Source: an uncultured Bacteroidales bacterium
GTDB taxonomy: Bacteria > Bacteroidota > Bacteroidia > Bacteroidales > Bacteroidaceae
Direction of reading: 5' to 3'
NCBI GenBank assembly: GCA_902788865.1
Contig: CADALZ010000011.1
Location: forward strand, 13,649-54,547
DNA: 40,899 bases
This document shows positions 33,364 through 40,899 of the stretch, piece by piece (within the stretch, counting starts at the first letter, position 1; each line of letters begins with the position of its first letter). Made by a program: the position numbers and the translations under genes. The notes under the pieces were generated by a model. It worked only from the letters and a program-made list of their open reading frames with translations. It was not told the origin of the DNA and did no database searches.

Positions 33364-34794
33364 TTATCGGCAGACTACGTCACACTCTATGTTGAAGATC
33401 TTGGCCACCTTGAGGATGGTGTCTATGTGGTGACCCACAGCAGCAGCCATGTGGTGGGTAGGACCAGCCTCACTCCACTTATTCACAAACTCACGACAGC
33501 TCAGTGAGAACTTGGTGCGCATGTTGGTATCTCCAAACATGAAGATAGGACCTTCCTCGTTGACGCCTTCGGCAGCTACGAACTTGAACACTCCATTCTT
33601 ATCCTGAGTGATGGCCAGATAAGTGACAGGACCCGTAGGTGGGTAGAACTGCGTGAGGTAACCACCACCTGTCTTTCCGTGGAACACAGGCACTATCTTC
33701 ATGGTAGGCTTGTGTGCCTGAGAGATGTCGTAGTCACCAGAGCCTGAGTGACCTATGATGCAGATATCCTTAGGGAAGTCGATGCTATACATCTCTGCCA
33801 GTGTGCCTGTGCCAGAGATAGTCTTCAGGATAGACATAGCCATAGCCACCTTCATGTCGCCTTCTACAGCACAAGCGGTGTGCTGCTTGATGAGCATGGA
33901 GAAAGCAGGAATCAGCATAGAGTCGAGCTTACCAGCCACGCCCTGAGCGAAGCCAGCGTAGTGAGAGGCTATCATGCCCAGCTTCTCATCTTTCACCCAC
34001 TGCTCGAAGGCTACCACATAGCGTGCCATGTCCCACACCTTCTCTATGGTGCCACCACCCTCTATCTCGAAGGTATCGAGGATATCCTGAGCCTTAGCCT
34101 TGATAGCAGCCTCATCTGTGATGTTATCTGCAATGGCCCACATCTGCTCCCAGTCGAACTGCTTGGTATAGACATACATGCGGTGATAGAGGTTGGTCTC
34201 ATCGATGTAGAGGTCCATCATGCCTGGATACGGACGACCTATCTGAGCGATGTTGGTATCACGGAATCTACGACGCACCTGAGCTGCACGGCACCAGTCT
34301 TCTATCTCGGCCTGCACGCCAGGGTCACCACCCTCTACCACGCCCGTGATCACTGCTGAGCGCTTGCCAGCACGATTCAGGTCGGCCACCATCTCACCGA
34401 TGGCACCACACGCATAGAGTTCTCCCAGCCAGGTGGGGATATCGGTCTTGGCATAGTCGGGTGCCAACTTCTTCTGCACATTGACGATGACCACAGGTAC
34501 GTCGATGTCACGCACGGCTGGCAGCATATTATAAGAGGTACAGTAGGTGAGCATCTGCAAGATGACGAGATCTACATCGGCTGCACGGAACTTATCACCG
34601 GCTGCCATAGACTGCTCCTTGGTGGTGACCATGCCACCATCGATGATTTCCACCGTGCTGGGCAGTGTCTTCTTGAATGCTTCATACTGAGCCTCAAACT
34701 CGGGCACGAGTTGTGGGAACTGTGGCAGGTATGCCCCCAAAGCAATGGAGAACACGCCTACACGGGCTTTAGTTTCAACTAACGGCTTGTTCAT
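33364..34794 (-). CDS. L-arabinose/L-fucose isomerase-superfamily enzyme in the rhamnose operon
   Basis: A 476-aa metal-dependent ketol-isomerase. The residues that bind Mn in E. coli AraA (Glu306, Glu333, His350, His450) line up with Glu311 (CAVEGDMKVA), Glu334 (TLAEMYSID), His349 (IIGHSGSGD) and His447/448 (GPTHHMAAAVGH). There is no match to the TIM-barrel RhaA/RhaI rhamnose isomerase. Gene order rhaB - isomerase - rhaT - rhaD puts it exactly where the rhamnose isomerase belongs, so conversion of L-rhamnose to L-rhamnulose is inferred. Alternatives are a 6-deoxysugar isomerase of broader specificity. Intact, ATG start at 34794, 65 bp after rhaB. Confidence 0.88.
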   Translation of the reverse strand: MNKPLVETKARVGVFSIALGAYLPQFPQLVPEFEAQYEAFKKTLPSTVEIIDGGMVTTKEQSMAAGDKFRAADVDLVILQMLTYCTSYNMLPAVRDIDVPVVIVNVQKKLAPDYAKTDIPTWLGELYACGAIGEMVADLNRAGKRSAVITGVVEGGDPGVQAEIEDWCRAAQVRRRFRDTNIAQIGRPYPGMMDLYIDETNLYHRMYVYTKQFDWEQMWAIADNITDEAAIKAKAQDILDTFEIEGGGTIEKVWDMARYVVAFEQWVKDEKLGMIASHYAGFAQGVAGKLDSMLIPAFSMLIKQHTACAVEGDMKVAMAMSILKTISGTGTLAEMYSIDFPKDICIIGHSGSGDYDISQAHKPTMKIVPVFHGKTGGGYLTQFYPPTGPVTYLAITQDKNGVFKFVAAEGVNEEGPIFMFGDTNMRTKFSLSCREFVNKWSEAGPTHHMAAAVGHHIDTILKVAKIFNIECDVVCR

Positions 34795-34859
34795 AATGTT
34801 AAAGCTTTAAATTGTTATTTTAATGTTTTTCTTGGCAGATTGTCAGTGTTATAGTAGGC

Positions 34860-36308
34860 TTATTTCAATCGTTCAAGCACCACGTTCCAGCTTTCGGTGA
34901 ACTGTGGATTGTAGGTCACAAGGGGAGTGCTGTCATGTATCACCTTACGCATCTCCTTCACATCCTTGGCCATTCCTGCAGCAATGGCCTGCACCATGAC
35001 ATTACCCATGGCAGTGGCTTCCACCGGTCCGGCTATCACAGGGATGCCGATGGCATTGGCTGTCCACTGGTTGAGCATCTCATTCTGGCTTCCTCCACCT
35101 ATCACGTGCAGACACTCGAAGCGGGTATTGGTGAGCAAGCGCAACTTATCGAGTATCTGACGGTAGCGCAGAGCCAAGCTCTCATAGATGCAACGCACCA
35201 CCTGTCCTCGTGTCTCTGGCACTTTCTCTCCGTGCTCACGGCAGTAGGCCTTGATGGCCTCTTCCATATCGGCTGGATTGGCAAAGGCTGGGTCGTCTGG
35301 ATTGATGATGCTACGGAATGGTTCTGACTCACGAGCCTCAGCGTTGATCACATCGTAAGGGGCATCACCCCACTTCAGTCTGCAACGCTCCAAGAGCCAC
35401 ATGCCACAGATATTCTTCAGCACACGCACCGTGCGCTCCACACCACCCTCGTTGGTGAAGTTGAGTTCCTCGGCTTCAGCATTGATGATAGGAGCCTTAG
35501 CCTCCACGCCCATCAAGCTCCACGTGCCACTGCTCAGGTAGGCAAAATCCTGCAGGGTGGCTGGCACAGCTGCCACGGCAGAAGCGGTGTCGTGCTCTGC
35601 CACTGCTACCACAGGCACAGGGCCTAAGCCCGTGATTTGCTGCACCTCCTTGGTCAGCGTACCGATGGTCTCACCTGGGAAGACAAACTTACCGAAGTTT
35701 CGCTCTTCCAGTCCGAGGGCAACGAGCAGTTCGGGCTCCAGCCTACGTGTACGGGCATTGACCAGCTGTGAGGTAGAGGCCACGGTATATTCACACACCT
35801 TCTCACCTGTGAGCAGGTAGGCCAGTGCATCTGGTATGAAGAGTATCTTATCCACCACCTCCAGGGCACTGTCGTACTTCCTACGCATGGTGTCTATCTG
35901 GAACAGGGAGTTGAAGTTCATCACCTGAATGCCCGTAAGGTTGTACACTCTGTTACGAGGCACCTTGTTGAAGAAGAAACGCGGAGCATTCTCGGTCTGT
36001 GGATCACGGTAGGAGTAAGGCAAGCGCAGGAAGCTGCCATCACGAGCCAGCATCACAAAGTCGCATCCCCAGGTATCTATACCTATGGAGACTATCTTTG
36101 AATCTTCACGCTGTGCTGCCATTTTCAGGCCTTCGAGGATATTTCTGTAAAGCTCGAAGATATCCCAATAGAAGTGCCCTCTGGCTTGGATTAAATGATT
36201 TGGGAAGCGGTTGAGCACCTCCTGCTCCAAGCCCTTCTCTGAGAAGGTGGTGAGCAGCGTACGACCACTGGTAGCCCCAAGATCAACGGCAAAAAAACTC
36301 TTTTTCAT
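34860..36308 (-). CDS. rhaB: L-rhamnulokinase
   Basis: A 482-aa sugar kinase of the FGGY family that phosphorylates L-rhamnulose with ATP. FFAVDLGATSGRTLL is the N-terminal phosphate loop, IVSIGIDTWGCDFVML the sugar-binding block, AVAEHDTASAVAAVPA the middle motif and HVIGGGSQNEMLNQWTANAIGIPVIAGPVEATAMGN the C-terminal adenosine region; all are RhaB-like. The ATG at 36308 (MKKSFF) was chosen over a TTG two codons upstream. First gene of the operon, divergent from argR, with a TAnnTTTG box 23 bp upstream. Confidence 0.96.
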   Translation of the reverse strand: MKKSFFAVDLGATSGRTLLTTFSEKGLEQEVLNRFPNHLIQARGHFYWDIFELYRNILEGLKMAAQREDSKIVSIGIDTWGCDFVMLARDGSFLRLPYSYRDPQTENAPRFFFNKVPRNRVYNLTGIQVMNFNSLFQIDTMRRKYDSALEVVDKILFIPDALAYLLTGEKVCEYTVASTSQLVNARTRRLEPELLVALGLEERNFGKFVFPGETIGTLTKEVQQITGLGPVPVVAVAEHDTASAVAAVPATLQDFAYLSSGTWSLMGVEAKAPIINAEAEELNFTNEGGVERTVRVLKNICGMWLLERCRLKWGDAPYDVINAEARESEPFRSIINPDDPAFANPADMEEAIKAYCREHGEKVPETRGQVVRCIYESLALRYRQILDKLRLLTNTRFECLHVIGGGSQNEMLNQWTANAIGIPVIAGPVEATAMGNVMVQAIAAGMAKDVKEMRKVIHDSTPLVTYNPQFTESWNVVLERLK

Positions 36309-36330
36309 ATTCAATAGTACTATTTTGTGC

Positions 36331-36338
36331 CAAAAATA
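36331..36338 (-). promoter_or_regulatory. Promoter -7 box for the rhamnose operon
   Basis: Minus strand TATTTTTG, an exact TAnnTTTG match 22 bp from the rhaB ATG, implying a very short leader. No clear -33 element, which may indicate need for an activator; no AraC-type RhaR gene is in the window. Confidence 0.55.
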
Positions 36339-36396
36339 ATAAAAAAAGAATAGAATAGGAAATAGTATGAATCAGAAAATTAAAATAAATGATTTT

Positions 36397-36410
36397 TGCA
36401 TATTTATGCA
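36397..36410. promoter_or_regulatory. ARG box 1 (predicted ArgR operator)
   Basis: TGCATATTTATGCA fits TGNATWWWWATNCA, the core of the ArgR operator, as a near-perfect palindrome. It lies between rhaB and argR, 59 bp upstream of the rhaB -7 box and 70 bp upstream of box 2. Confidence 0.65.
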
Positions 36411-36464
36411 TTTTTATACAAAGACCTGCTTTCTTGCTGATTTTTAGACTAAAAAAGGCGCTTT

Positions 36465-36498
36465 TTTGCATATATATTCAAAAATGTATGTATATTTG
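36465..36498 (+). promoter_or_regulatory. argR promoter overlapping ARG box 2
   Basis: TTTG (36465-36468), 22 bases, TATATTTG (36491-36498). ARG box 2, TGCATATATATTCA at 36467-36480, fits TGNATWWWWATNCA and overlaps the -33 element, the layout of autorepression. Confidence 0.7.
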
Positions 36499-36525
36499 CA
36501 TCGTTTTTGGAATAAAAATACAATT

Positions 36526-36999
36526 ATGAGCAATAAAGAGAGTAGATTAGACACTATCAAGATGCTGGTTTCTAGTCAGGAGATAGGTTCCCAAGTGGAA
36601 CTGCTTGAAGCGTTGCAGAAAGAGGGGTACATCCTCACGCAGGCTACGCTCTCACGTGACTTGAAGCAGCTGAAAGTAGCCAAAGCCACTAACACAGCAG
36701 GTCGTCATGTGTACGTACTCCCCAATGACATCATGTACCAACGCCAGAAGACGGCTAAGCCAGTGAGCCGCATGATGATGCATACGGGGTTCATCTCACT
36801 GTCGTTCTCTAAAAACTTAGCCGTGATACGCACTAAGCCAGGCTATGCCAGCAGTATCGCCTATGATATCGACAATGAGAACTATGCGGGTATCTTAGGC
36901 ACCATAGCCGGAGATGACACCATACTGCTGGTGTTGGCAGAGAAAGAAACAGAATCGAAGGTCAGGAGTTTTCTCAAGCGAATCATTCCTGATGCTTAA
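36526..36999 (+). CDS. argR: Arginine repressor
   Basis: A 157-aa ArgR. Residues 1-75 form the winged helix (QVELLEALQKEGYILTQATLSRDLKQL, with the recognition helix TQATLSRDL); the C-terminal hexamerisation domain has GYASSIAYDIDNENYAGILGTIAGDDTILLVL, where the GTIAGDDT block binds L-arginine. The ATG at 36526 was chosen because an in-frame TTG at 36466 lies inside the promoter. It represses arginine genes when arginine is abundant. First gene of an arginine run; GNAT follows after 22 bp. Confidence 0.95.
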   Translation: MSNKESRLDTIKMLVSSQEIGSQVELLEALQKEGYILTQATLSRDLKQLKVAKATNTAGRHVYVLPNDIMYQRQKTAKPVSRMMMHTGFISLSFSKNLAVIRTKPGYASSIAYDIDNENYAGILGTIAGDDTILLVLAEKETESKVRSFLKRIIPDA

Positions 37000-37021
37000 C
37001 CATAAATAATTAACTAAGAAA

Positions 37022-37579
37022 ATGGAAGAAAAGAAAATTGACGTCATGGTAGCAGATGCCAGCCATGAGGTTTATGTGGATACCATCTTGAAAACCATCA
37101 GTGATGCTGCTAAGGTTCGTGGAACAGGTATTGCTGAGCGCACGCACGAATACGTGGCTACCAAAATCAAAGAGGGTAAGGCTGTGATAGCTCTCTGCGG
37201 AGATGAGTTTGTGGGATTCTCCTACATAGAGAGCTGGGGAAACAAGCAGTTTGTGGCTACTTCGGGTCTCATCGTGCATCCTGCCTATCGTGGTTTGGGT
37301 GTCTCTAAACGCATCAAGGCTGCTACGTTCCGCTTGGCTCGTCTGCGTTGGCCTTGGGCTAAGATCTTCAGTCTGACCAGTGGTGGAGCCGTGATGAAGA
37401 TGAATACGGAGCTGGGCTATGTGCCTGTGCCTTTTGTGGAGCTGACAGACGATGATGCGTTCTGGAAAGGGTGCGAGGGCTGTGTGAACCATCATATCCT
37501 CATGGAGAAGGAGCGTAAGTTCTGCATCTGCACGGCTATGCTGTATGATCCTGCCAAGCATCCGGAGGACAGGTTGTGA
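37022..37579 (+). CDS. GNAT acyltransferase, likely N-acyl-glutamate synthase
   Basis: A 185-aa GNAT protein with acyl-CoA motif VHPAYRGLGVSKRIKAAT and the following KIFSLTSGGAVMKMNTELGYVPVP block. It lies between argR and argG, with no classical argA or argJ in view, so it probably performs the first arginine step. Bacteroides species are known to use N-succinyl intermediates (their transcarbamylase acts on N-succinyl-ornithine), so succinyl-CoA is as likely a donor as acetyl-CoA. Three Cys near the C-terminus (CEGCVNHH, FCICTAML) could bind metal or be structural. Far shorter than E. coli ArgA (443 aa), lacking the kinase-like domain for feedback by arginine. Confidence 0.8.
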   Translation: MEEKKIDVMVADASHEVYVDTILKTISDAAKVRGTGIAERTHEYVATKIKEGKAVIALCGDEFVGFSYIESWGNKQFVATSGLIVHPAYRGLGVSKRIKAATFRLARLRWPWAKIFSLTSGGAVMKMNTELGYVPVPFVELTDDDAFWKGCEGCVNHHILMEKERKFCICTAMLYDPAKHPEDRL

Positions 37580-37601
37580 AAATATGCGGGCATGTTTTCA
37601 C
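37576..37601 (+). promoter_or_regulatory. Hairpin overlapping the GNAT stop codon
   Basis: GTGAAAA (37576-37582) and TTTTCAC (37595-37601) are perfect inverse arms with an inner ATGC/GCAT pairing. No U tract follows, so it looks more like an RNA-stability or attenuation hairpin than a terminator. Confidence 0.5.
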
Positions 37602-37616
37602 AGATTATAAAATTAA

Positions 37617-37642
37617 AAAATTAAAAAATGCAAAGAGGCAAA
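37617..37642 (+). repeat. 26-bp repeat, second copy
   Basis: AAAATTAAAAAATGCAAAG then AGGCAAA; one mismatch to 33328-33353. It forms part of the argG leader. Confidence 0.75.
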
Positions 37643-37690
37643 GAGGCTGATTTGTGGATTTTGAAAAAGTAATAAAAAAGATAGTATAAA

Positions 37691-38893
37691 ATGGGAAAGA
37701 AGAAAGTTGTGGTAGCTTTTAGTGGTGGCTTGGATACCTCGTTTACGGTGATGTATCTGACTAAGGAGAAGGGCTACGAGGTATATGCTGCCTGTGCTAA
37801 CACTGGTGGTTTCAGTGAGGAACAACTGAAGAAGAATGAAGAGAATGCCTACAAGCTGGGGGCAGTGAAATATGTGACGCTCGACGTGACGCGTGAATAC
37901 TACGAGAAGAGTCTGAAATACATGGTCTATGGTAACGTGCTGCGTAATGGCACCTACCCTATCTCTGTGAGCTCTGAGCGCATCTTCCAGGCACTGGCCA
38001 TAGCACGCTATGCCAACGAGATAGAAGCTGATGCCATCGCTCATGGTTCTACTGGAGCAGGAAACGACCAGGTGCGCTTCGATATGACTTTCCTCGTGAT
38101 GGCTCCTGGTAAGGAGATCATCACCTTGACGCGTGACATGGCTCTGAGCCGTCAGGAGGAGATAGACTATCTGAACAAGAATGGGTTCCCAGCCGACTTT
38201 GCCAAGCTGAAGTATTCTTATAACGTGGGCATCTGGGGCACCTCTATCTGTGGTGGTGAGATACTGGACTCTGCACAGGGATTGCCAGAGAGTGCTTACC
38301 TGAAGCATGCCACTAAGACGGGGTCTGAGCAGCTTCGCCTGACATTCAAGAAAGGTGAGCTGAAGGCTGTGAACGATGTGGAGTATAATGACCCTATCAA
38401 AGCCATCCAAAAAGTGGAGGAGATAGGTGCTGCCTACGCCATTGGGCGTGACATGCACGTGGGTGACACCATCATAGGCATCAAGGGACGCGTGGGCTTC
38501 GAGGCTGCTGCTCCGATGCTTATCATCGGGGCTCATCGCTTCTTGGAGAAATACACGCTGAGCAAATGGCAACAGTACTGGAAAGACCAGGTGGCCAACT
38601 GGTATGGCATGTTCCTGCATGAGAGTGAGTATCTGGAGCCTGTGATGCGTGACATCGAGGCCATGCTCACCAGTTCTCAGCGCAATGTGAATGGTACGGC
38701 TATCTTGGAGCTTCGTCCATTGTCGTTCTCTACGGTCGGTGTAGAGAGTGAAGACGACTTGGTGAAGAATAAGTTCGGTGAATACGGAGAAATGCAAAAG
38801 GGCTGGACAGCCGAGGATGCCAAGGGTTTCATCAAGGTGACTTCCACTGCCCTCCGTGCCTACTATAGTGTACACAAATTTAATGAAGAATGA
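37691..38893 (+). CDS. argG: Argininosuccinate synthase
   Basis: A 400-aa enzyme joining citrulline and aspartate with ATP cleavage to AMP and PPi. The PP-motif VVVAFSGGLDTSF lies at the N-terminus, followed by AHGSTGAGNDQVRFD, the citrulline/aspartate-binding block. GRVGFEAAAPMLIIGAHRFLEKYTL and the C-terminal SFSTVGVESEDDLV match the family. Length typical. It follows the GNAT gene by 111 bp containing repeats, and argC follows after 67 bp with a hairpin repeat. Confidence 0.96.
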   Translation: MGKKKVVVAFSGGLDTSFTVMYLTKEKGYEVYAACANTGGFSEEQLKKNEENAYKLGAVKYVTLDVTREYYEKSLKYMVYGNVLRNGTYPISVSSERIFQALAIARYANEIEADAIAHGSTGAGNDQVRFDMTFLVMAPGKEIITLTRDMALSRQEEIDYLNKNGFPADFAKLKYSYNVGIWGTSICGGEILDSAQGLPESAYLKHATKTGSEQLRLTFKKGELKAVNDVEYNDPIKAIQKVEEIGAAYAIGRDMHVGDTIIGIKGRVGFEAAAPMLIIGAHRFLEKYTLSKWQQYWKDQVANWYGMFLHESEYLEPVMRDIEAMLTSSQRNVNGTAILELRPLSFSTVGVESEDDLVKNKFGEYGEMQKGWTAEDAKGFIKVTSTALRAYYSVHKFNEE

Positions 38894-38902
38894 TGAGTTA
38901 AT

Positions 38903-38949
38903 AATGAAGAATCGGCCTGCGCGTTGGATTCTTCATTCTTAATTCTTAA
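38903..38949. repeat. ATGAAGA/ATTCTTC hairpin repeat between argG and argC
   Basis: AATGAAGAATC (38903-38913) is the exact inverse of GATTCTTCATT (38927-38937) around the loop GGCCTGCGCGTTG; further ATTCTTA units follow to 38949. Same words and a similar GC-rich centre as the copy inside the primase gene. Confidence 0.8.
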
Positions 38950-38960
38950 TTTATTGGATT

Positions 38961-39929
38961 ATGATAAAAGTCGGAATCATCGGAGGAGCAGGATACACTG
39001 CGGGTGAGCTCATCCGCCTGCTCATCAACCACCCTGATGTGGAAATTGCATTCATAAACAGTAGCAGTAATGCAGGAAACCTGGTAGCTGATATCCATGA
39101 GGGACTGTATGGAGACACGGATCTTCGTTTCACAGACCAGCTGCCTCTGAATCAGATTGACGTGCTGTTTTTCTGCACAGCGCATGGCGATTCCAAGAAG
39201 TTCATGGAGAGTCATGAGATACCAGAGAACCTGAAGATCATCGACCTCTCTCAAGACTATCGTCTGAAAGCAGAAGGAAACGACTTCGTGTATGGACTCC
39301 CAGAGATGAACAGACGTGCCATCTGCAAGGCCATGCACGTGGCCAATCCTGGATGCTTTGCCACAGCTATCCAGTTGGCCGTGCTTCCTCTGGCCAGAAA
39401 CCAGGTGCTCAGTGGACCTATCTCCGTGAATGCCATCACAGGCAGCACAGGAGCAGGGGTGAAGCCAAGTGCCACCAGCCACTTCAGCTGGCGTGACAAT
39501 AACCTCAGTGTGTATAAGGTGTTCCAGCACCAGCATCTGCACGAAATCAAGCAGTCTATTCATCAGCTTCAGCCCGACTATAATGGAGATATCGACTTCA
39601 TCCCTTACCGTGGTGGATTCCCACGTGGCATCTTTGTCACAGCTGTGGTGCGTAGCAAACTGCCCATCGAGGAGATCACGAAGATGTATCAGACCTACTA
39701 TGACGATGATTCTTTCACTCATGTGGTGGAGCATAACATCGACCTGAAGCAGGTGGTGAATACCAATAAGTGTCTGGTGCATCTGGAGAAGTACGAGGAT
39801 AAGCTGGTGGTCATCTCTTGCATCGACAATCTGCTCAAGGGTGCCAGTGGCACAGCCGTACACAACATGAACCTCATGTTCGGACTCGAAGAGACCACTG
39901 GCCTCCGCCTGAAGCCAAGCGCTTTTTAA
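38961..39929 (+). CDS. argC: N-acetyl-gamma-glutamyl-phosphate reductase
   Basis: A 322-aa NADP-dependent dehydrogenase that reduces N-acyl-glutamyl phosphate to the semialdehyde. GIIGGAGYTAGELIRLL is the dinucleotide-binding loop, and Cys132 in VANPGCFATAIQLA the catalytic thiol; GSTGAGVKPSATSHFSWRDNN and FIPYRGGFPRGIFVT match ArgC type 1. The ATG at 38961 follows the hairpin repeat. argD begins 31 bp after its stop. Confidence 0.96.
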   Translation: MIKVGIIGGAGYTAGELIRLLINHPDVEIAFINSSSNAGNLVADIHEGLYGDTDLRFTDQLPLNQIDVLFFCTAHGDSKKFMESHEIPENLKIIDLSQDYRLKAEGNDFVYGLPEMNRRAICKAMHVANPGCFATAIQLAVLPLARNQVLSGPISVNAITGSTGAGVKPSATSHFSWRDNNLSVYKVFQHQHLHEIKQSIHQLQPDYNGDIDFIPYRGGFPRGIFVTAVVRSKLPIEEITKMYQTYYDDDSFTHVVEHNIDLKQVVNTNKCLVHLEKYEDKLVVISCIDNLLKGASGTAVHNMNLMFGLEETTGLRLKPSAF

Positions 39930-39960
39930 ATTGAAAATTGAGAATTGAAAATTGAGAATT
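39930..39960 (+). repeat. TTGAGAA/TTGAAAA heptamer array in the argD leader
   Basis: The whole argC-argD gap is four 7-bp units (TTGAAAA, TTGAGAA twice over), running right up to the argD ATG. Confidence 0.8.
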
Positions 39961-40899
39961 ATGAAGCTTTTCGACGTTTATCCATTATTTGATATAAATA
40001 TCGTGAAGGGACTGGGATGCCATGTCTGGGACGATAAGGGCACGGAGTATCTGGACCTCTACGGAGGCCATGCCGTGATTTCCATTGGGCACTGTCACCC
40101 TCACTACGTGGAGATGATGACCAAGCAACTGCAGACGCTGGGATTCTATTCCAACTCTGTGATCAACCGCCTTCAACAACAGGTGGCTGAGCGACTTGGG
40201 CGTATCAGTGGTTATGAGAATTATAGCCTGTTTCTCATCAATAGTGGTGCAGAAGCCAATGAGAATGCCTTGAAGCTAGCTTCGTTCTACAACGGACGCA
40301 CGCGTGTACTGTCAGCTCAGAAGGCGTTTCATGGACGTACGTCTCTGGCTGTGGAGGTGACAAATAATCCGAAGATCATTGCTCCTATCAACGACTGTGG
40401 TCATGTGACTTACCTCCCACTGAACGACCTGCCCGCTTGGGAACAGGAGTTGGCCAAGGGTGATGTGTGTGCCGTGATTCTGGAGTGCATCCAGGGCGTG
40501 GGTGGCATCAAGATGGTGACTCCTGAGTTTGCGCAGGGATTGGCTGCTGCTTGCAAGAAATATGGAGCTGTGCTGATCTGTGATGAGATTCAGTGTGGCT
40601 ACGGACGCAGTGGAAAGTTCTTTGCTCACCAATGGCTGGGCATAGAGCCCGACCTTATCACAGTGGCCAAGGGCATAGGCAACGGCTTCCCTATGGCAGC
40701 CGTACTCATCAGTCCGATGTTCACCCCTGTCTATGGCCAACTAGGCACCACCTTCGGAGGCAATCATCTGGCATGTACTGCTGCCTTGGCCGTGATGGAT
40801 GTGATGGAGAAGGAAGGACTGGTAGAGAACGCTCACATCGTGGGGTCTTACTTGCTTCAGGAGCTTTCTAAACTGAAGGGCATCAAGGAGGTGCGTGGC
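39961..40899 (+). CDS. argD: Acetylornithine aminotransferase, N-terminal 313 codons (3' end outside window)
   Basis: The frame opens at ATG 39961 and runs off the window end. It is a class III PLP aminotransferase that transfers the amino group from glutamate to the N-acyl-glutamate semialdehyde. YGGHAVISIGHCHPHYVE, NSGAEANENALKLA, AFHGRT, ILECIQGVGG and CDEIQCGYGRSG are the family blocks, and Lys237 in TVAKGIGNGFPM is the PLP lysine. Member of the argR-GNAT-argG-argC run. Bacteroides homologues have about 374 residues, so roughly 60 codons are missing. Confidence 0.95.
   Translation, partial: MKLFDVYPLFDINIVKGLGCHVWDDKGTEYLDLYGGHAVISIGHCHPHYVEMMTKQLQTLGFYSNSVINRLQQQVAERLGRISGYENYSLFLINSGAEANENALKLASFYNGRTRVLSAQKAFHGRTSLAVEVTNNPKIIAPINDCGHVTYLPLNDLPAWEQELAKGDVCAVILECIQGVGGIKMVTPEFAQGLAAACKKYGAVLICDEIQCGYGRSGKFFAHQWLGIEPDLITVAKGIGNGFPMAAVLISPMFTPVYGQLGTTFGGNHLACTAALAVMDVMEKEGLVENAHIVGSYLLQELSKLKGIKEVRG

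Noticed and set aside
36466-36525. Extended argR start at a TTG
   Set aside because: It lies inside the promoter and ARG box 2; the ATG at 36526 begins the conserved winged helix.

Overview
The window looks like a chromosome segment of a Bacteroidales bacterium, most likely Prevotellaceae or Bacteroidaceae. The evidence is the family content (GldH, RicT/PSP1, the purH-mreBCD-mrdA-rodA order, GH97, a VirE/DUF3987 primase, an HU-like protein and a smalltalk peptide), promoters of the TTTG-N19..22-TAnnTTTG type, almost no Shine-Dalgarno sites, and many AT-rich heptamer repeats between genes. No rRNA, tRNA, CRISPR array, integrase or transposase was seen. The genus call is an inference.

Layout. 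1-4548 (+): the C-terminus of an MscS channel, then metF-holB-ricT-gldH, a tightly packed run. 4542-11787 (-): purH-mreB-mreC-mreD-mrdA-rodA, the rod-shape and elongation operon led by a purine gene; its last gene overlaps gldH tail to tail. 12002-16722 (-): a two-domain ABM lipoprotein, an ABC-F ATPase and an M13 metallopeptidase lipoprotein. 16812-18332 (-): a small Cys-containing protein and a membrane protein of unknown function.

18.4-29.1 kb is accessory. On the minus strand lie a 213-aa unknown, a 104-aa unknown, a primase-helicase (VirE-N/PriCT/DUF3987) and a phage P5-like muralytic protein. On the plus strand lie an HU-like DNA-binding protein and a 31-aa smalltalk peptide. In Bacteroidales the primase, HU and smalltalk genes commonly sit together. 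Here about 5.6 kb separates the two halves and holds an AT-rich UvrD/PcrA-like helicase + DUF2971 pair and an AAA ATPase/DUF4143 gene. That helicase + DUF2971 pair is the best candidate for an undescribed, possibly defensive, system.

29.2-36.3 kb is carbohydrate metabolism: a secreted GH97 glycosidase whose promoter spacer contains a run of ten G (candidate phase switch), facing a rhamnose operon (rhaB, an isomerase, rhaT, rhaD). The isomerase belongs to the L-arabinose/L-fucose isomerase superfamily, not to classical rhamnose isomerase. 36.3-40.9 kb (+) is arginine biosynthesis: argR, a GNAT acyltransferase probably replacing ArgA, argG, argC and the start of argD. Two 14-bp ARG boxes lie in the argR-rhaB divergent region.

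A theme across the window is a set of intergenic repeats with different words but the same 7-bp period (TGACNNN, TTGAGAA, ATGAAGA, ACATTAA, GTTTAGA). Two copies have been absorbed into reading frames of the accessory module.
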